Positions 30,227-34,203 of a stretch of 34,203 bases of DNA are shown in pieces. Made by a program: the position numbers and the translations under genes. This stretch comes from Ophiocordyceps camponoti-saundersi (nom. inval.) (Eukaryota; Ascomycota; Sordariomycetes; Hypocreales; Ophiocordycipitaceae): assembly GCA_003339415.1 (NCBI GenBank), contig PDHQ01000339.1:1-34203 (forward strand). The letters run 5' to 3'. Each line of letters begins with the position of its first letter. The first letter of the stretch is position 1. The notes beneath the pieces were generated by a model that saw only the letters and a program-made list of their open reading frames with translations, was not told where the DNA came from and did no database searches.

Positions 30227-33069
30227 TCTTATCTATATCTTAGTCTAAAAAGCGGAAATTAAGTCCTATATTTCGTTAATATAGGTATAAAAAGATAAGG
30301 AGATTAACTATATTATATAAGATAATAACTATATACCGGAGACGATAGGTATTTATCCCCTAAAAAATAAAAAAAGGAGTTAACGGGTTTATCCCTTAGG
30401 GATAAGAAGGGTAGTATATAGCGCTTTAGGTAGATAAAAGAAACGCGTCTTATCTATATCTTAGTCTAAGAAGCGAAAGTTAAGTCCTATATTTCGTTAA
30501 TATAAGTACGAAAAGATAAGGAGATTAACTATACTATATAGGATAACGACGATATACCCGAGATAATAAGTATTTATCCCCTAAAGGATAAAAAAAGTAG
30601 TTAATAGGTTTATCCCTTAAGGGATAAGAAAAGTAGTTAATAAGTTTATCTCTTAAGGAATAAGAAAAATAGTTAATAAGTTTATCCCTTAAGGGATAAG
30701 AAAAGTAGTTAATAAGTTTATCCCCTAAGGGATAAGAAAAGTAATTAATAAGTTTATTTTTTAGGGGATAAGAAAGGTAGTTAATAAGTTAATCTTATAG
30801 AAGATAATTAGAGAGAAGTAAGCTAACTATTACGTATAGCGCTTTAGGCAGATTAAAAAGACGCGTCTTATCTATATTTTAGTCTAAGGAGCGGGAGTCG
30901 AGTCCTATATTTCGTTAATATAGGTACGAAAAGATAAGGAGATTAACTATACCGTATAAGATAACGACGATATACCTAAGATAATAGGTATTTATCGCCT
31001 AAAAGATAAGGAAAATAGTTAATAAGTTTATCCCTTAAGGGATAAGAAGAGTAGTTAATAAGTTTATCCCCTAAGGGATAAGAAAAGTAGTTAATAAGTT
31101 TATCCCCTAAAAGATAAAAAAAGGAGTTAATAAGTTTATCCCCTAAAAGATAAGAAAAGTAGTTAATAGGTTTATCCCTTAGGGGATAAGAAAGGTAGTT
31201 AATAAGTTAGTCCTATAAAAGATAACTAGAGAGAAGTAAGCTAACTATCGCGTATAGCGCTTTAGGGAGACTAAAGAGATATATCTTATTTATATCTTAG
31301 TCCGAGGAGCGGGAGTTAAGTCCTATATTTCGTTAATATAGGTGCGAAAAGATAAGGAGATTAACTATACCGTATAAGATAATAACGATATACCTAAGAT
31401 AATAAGTATTTATCTCTTAAGGGATAAGGAGAGTAGTTAATAAGTTTATCCCCTAGGGGATAAGAAAAGTAGTTAATAAGTTAGTTTTATAGAAGATAAC
31501 TAGAGAGAAGTAAGCTAACTATCGCGTATAGCGCTTTAGGCAAACTAAAAAGATATATCTTATTTATATCTTAGTCTAAGGAGCGGGAGTTAAGTCTTAT
31601 ATTTCGTCGATATAGGTGCGAAAAGGTAAGGAGATTAACTATACTATATAGGATAATAATAATATACCCGAAATAATAGGTATTTATCCCCTAAAGGATA
31701 AGGAGAGTAGTTAATAAGTTTATCCTCTAAGGGATAAAAAGAATAGTTAATAGGTTAGTCCCGTAAAAAATAACTAAAGAGAAATAAGCTAACTATCGCG
31801 TATAGCGCTTCGGGCAGACTAAAAAGACGCGTTTTATCCGTATCTTAGTCCGAGGAGCGGGAGTTAAGTTCTATATTTCGTTAATATAGGTGCGAAAAGA
31901 TAAAAAGATTAACTATATTATATAGGATAATAATAATATACCTAAAATAATAAGTATTTATCCCCTAAGGGATAAGGAGAGTAGTTAATAAGTTTATCCC
32001 TTAAGGGATAAGAAAAGTAATTAATAAGTTTATCCCCTAAAAGATAAAAAGAGTAATTAATAAGTTTATCTCTTAAGGGATAAGAAGAGCAGCTAATAGG
32101 TTTATCCCTTAAGGGATAAGAAAGGTAATTAATAGGTTAGTCCTATAGAAGATAACTAGAGAGAAGTAAGCTAATTATCGCGTGCAGCGCTTTAGGCAGA
32201 CTAAAGAAACGCGTCTCGTCTATATCTTAGTCCGAGAAGCGGGAGTTAAGTCTTATATTTCGTTAATATAAATACGAAAAGATAAGGAGATTAACTATAT
32301 TATATAAGATAACGATAATATACTTAAGATAATAGGTATTTATCCCCTAAGGGATAAGGAGAGTAGTTAACGGGTTTATCCCTTAAGGGATAAAAAAAGC
32401 AGTTAACGGGTTTATCCCTTAAGGGATAAGAAAAGTAATTAATAGGTTAGTCCCGTAAAAGATAACTAGAGAGAAGTAAGCTAACTATTATATATAGCGC
32501 TTTAAGTAGACTAAAGAGATATATCTTATTTATATCTTAGTTTAAGGAGCGGGAGTTAAGTCTTATATTTCGTTAACGTAAGTACGAAAAGATAAGGAGA
32601 TTAACTATATTATATAGGATAATAATAATATACCTAAAATAATAAGTATTTATCCCTTAAGGGATAAGGAGAGTAGTTAATAAGTTTATCCCTTAGGGGA
32701 TAAAAAGAGCAGTTAATAAGTTTATCCCTTAAGGGATAAAAAAAGCAGTTAATAAGTTTATCTCTTAGGGGATAAAAAAAGTAATTAATAAGTTTATCCC
32801 CTAAAAGAGAAGAAAAGTAGTTAATAGGTTTATCCCTTAGGGGATAAGAAAGGTAGTTAATAGGTTAGTTCCGTAGAAGATAACTAGAGAGAAGTAAGCT
32901 AACTATCGCGTATAGCGCTTCGAGCAGACTAAAGAGACGCGTCTCGTCTATATCTTAGTCCGAGGAGCGGGAGTCGAGTCCTATATTTCGTCGATATAAG
33001 TGCGAAAGGATAAGGAGATTAACTATACCGTATAGGACGATAACGATATACCTAAAATAATAAGTATTT
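30196..33069. repeat. higher-order satellite repeat, nine copies
   Basis: Nine copies begin with a 31-bp box (TATAGCGCTTTAGG type) at 30,196, 30,417, 30,835, 31,253, 31,527, 31,801, 32,183, 32,493 and 32,911. Each has the box, a ~120-bp constant segment (with TATATTTCGTTAATATAGG and AAGGAGATTAACTATA), a run of 36-bp palindromic units, and a spacer GATAACTAGAGAGAAGTAAG. Lengths from the second copy on are 418, 418, 274, 274, 382, 310 and 418, that is 274 + 36n with n = 4, 4, 0, 0, 3, 1, 4. The first copy (221) lacks the spacer. Internal change is mostly transitions. Confidence 0.95.
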
Positions 33070-34203
33070 ATCCCCTAAGGGATAAGGAGAGTAGTTAATA
33101 AGTTTATCCCTTAGGGGATAAGAAGAGTAGTTAATAGGTTTATCCCCTAAGGGATAAGAAGAGCAGTTAACGGGTTTATCCCTTAGGGGATAAGAAGAGT
33201 AGTTAATAAGTTTATCCCTTAAGGGATAAGAAAAGCAGTTAATAAGTTTATCCCTTAGGGGATAAGAAGAGCAGTTAATAAGTTTATCCCCTAAGGGATA
33301 AGAAGAGTAGTTAATAAGTTTATCCCTTAAGGGATAAGAAGAGCAGTTAATAAGTTTATCTCCTAAGGGAGAAGAAGAGTAGTTAATAGGTTTATCCCTT
33401 AGGGGATAAGAAGAGTAGTTAATAAGTTTATCCCTTAGGGGATAAGAAAAGCAGTTAATAAGTTTATCCCTTAAGGGATAAGAAGAGCAGTTAACGGGTT
33501 TATCCCTTAGGGGATAAGAAGAGCAGTTAATAGGTTTATCCCCTAAGGGATAAGAAGAGCAGTTAACGGGTTTATCCCTTAGGGGATAAGAAGAGTAGTT
33601 AATAAGTTTATCCCTTAGGGGATAAGAAGAGCAGTTAACAAGTTTATCCCCTAAGGGATAAGAAGAGCAGTTAACAGGTTTATCCCTTAAGGGATAAGAA
33701 GAGCAGTTAATAAGTTTATCCCCTAGGGGATAAGAAGAGCAGTTAACAGGTTTATCCCTTAGGGGATAAAAAGAGTAGTTAATAAGTTTATCCCCTAAGG
33801 GATAAGAAAAGCAGTTAATAAGTTTATCCCTTAGGGGATAAGAAGAGCAGTTAATAAGTTTGTCCCCTAGGGGATAAGAAGAGCAGTTAATAAGTTTATC
33901 CCCTAGGGGATAAGAAGAGCAGTTAATAAGTTTATCCCCTAGGGGAGAAGAAGAGCAGTTAACGGGTTTATCCCTTAGGGGATAAGAAGAGCAGTTAATA
34001 AGTTTATCCCTTAGGGGATAAGAAGAGCAGTTAACGGGTTTATCCCTTAGGGGATAAGAAGAGCAGTTAACGGGTTTATCCCTTAGGGGATAAGAAGAGC
34101 AGTTAACAGGTTTATCCCCTAGGGGATAAGAAGAGTAGTTAACGGGTTTATCCCTTAGGGGATAAGAAGAGCAGTTAACGGGTTTATCCCTTAGGGGACA
34201 AGA
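33070..34203. repeat. 36-bp palindromic satellite array (right edge)
   Basis: This continues from the last higher-order copy without a break. GATA/GACA anchors at 33,081 and 34,197 are 1,116 bp apart, exactly 31 units of 36 bp, so no unit has gained or lost a base. Orientation is as in all other arrays. Toward the window end more units keep GCAG, CGGGT and the perfect CCCCTAGGGG centre. It runs off the window. Confidence 0.97.

Noticed and set aside
33070..34203. CRISPR-like array, since the unit is 36 bp and palindromic
   Set aside because: Units are directly contiguous with no spacers, no cas genes are present, and the context is fungal. It is a satellite.
33081..34203. Telomeric repeat, because units contain TTAGGG/CCCTAA
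   Set aside because: The hexamer occurs once per 36-bp unit as part of a palindrome and never head to tail.

Overview
This window looks like a gene-free, heavily decayed heterochromatic block from a filamentous ascomycete (Pezizomycotina). The main evidence is its mutation signature: CpA and TpG dinucleotides are almost absent while CpG and TpA remain common. This is the footprint of repeat-induced point mutation (RIP) and not of ordinary CpG-methylation decay. For example, 7,246-8,281 (1,036 bases) contains no CA and no TG on either strand. No intact protein gene, tRNA, rRNA or CRISPR array was found. All coding signal is pseudogenic, with in-frame stops almost always TAA or TAG where Gln or Trp codons would be expected. 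The species cannot be named from the sequence.

Layout. Positions 1-345 hold the end of a tandem 36-bp satellite whose core is an 18-bp perfect palindrome. Positions 346-9,060 are RIP-saturated relics: two short stop-riddled reading-frame traces, three copies (one partial) of a ~580-bp LTR-like repeat, and a polypurine tract. Positions 9,060-10,110 and 15,530-17,590 are two copies of one module, a degraded 36-bp array followed by a ~700-bp unique segment. The second copy carries ~980 bp of extra DNA with a GC-rich hairpin that largely escaped RIP. Between them lie two long decayed reading frames arranged head to head (minus strand about 11,780-10,700, plus strand about 12,060-14,450) and a fourth LTR-like copy.

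Positions 18,143-28,332 are a structurally complete Ty3/gypsy retrotransposon of the chromodomain (chromovirus) type on the minus strand. It has two 604-bp LTRs, a 5-bp target duplication (CTTAT), and one continuous gag-protease-RT-RNase H-integrase-chromodomain frame of about 2,000 codons. An additional decayed frame of about 570 codons in another phase lies downstream of pol. The element is inserted into an older decayed reading frame, which resumes in phase on the far side.

Positions 28,338-30,040 are AT-rich relic DNA. Positions 30,041-30,226 are a 31-bp tandem repeat. From 30,196 this passes into a higher-order repeat, successive copies of which are spaced 274 + 36n bp because each holds a variable number of the same 36-bp units. 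Positions 33,070-34,203 are a pure 36-bp array with no phase slip through the window edge. The picture is a satellite-bounded, nested-transposon AT-rich compartment in which RIP has inactivated every element.
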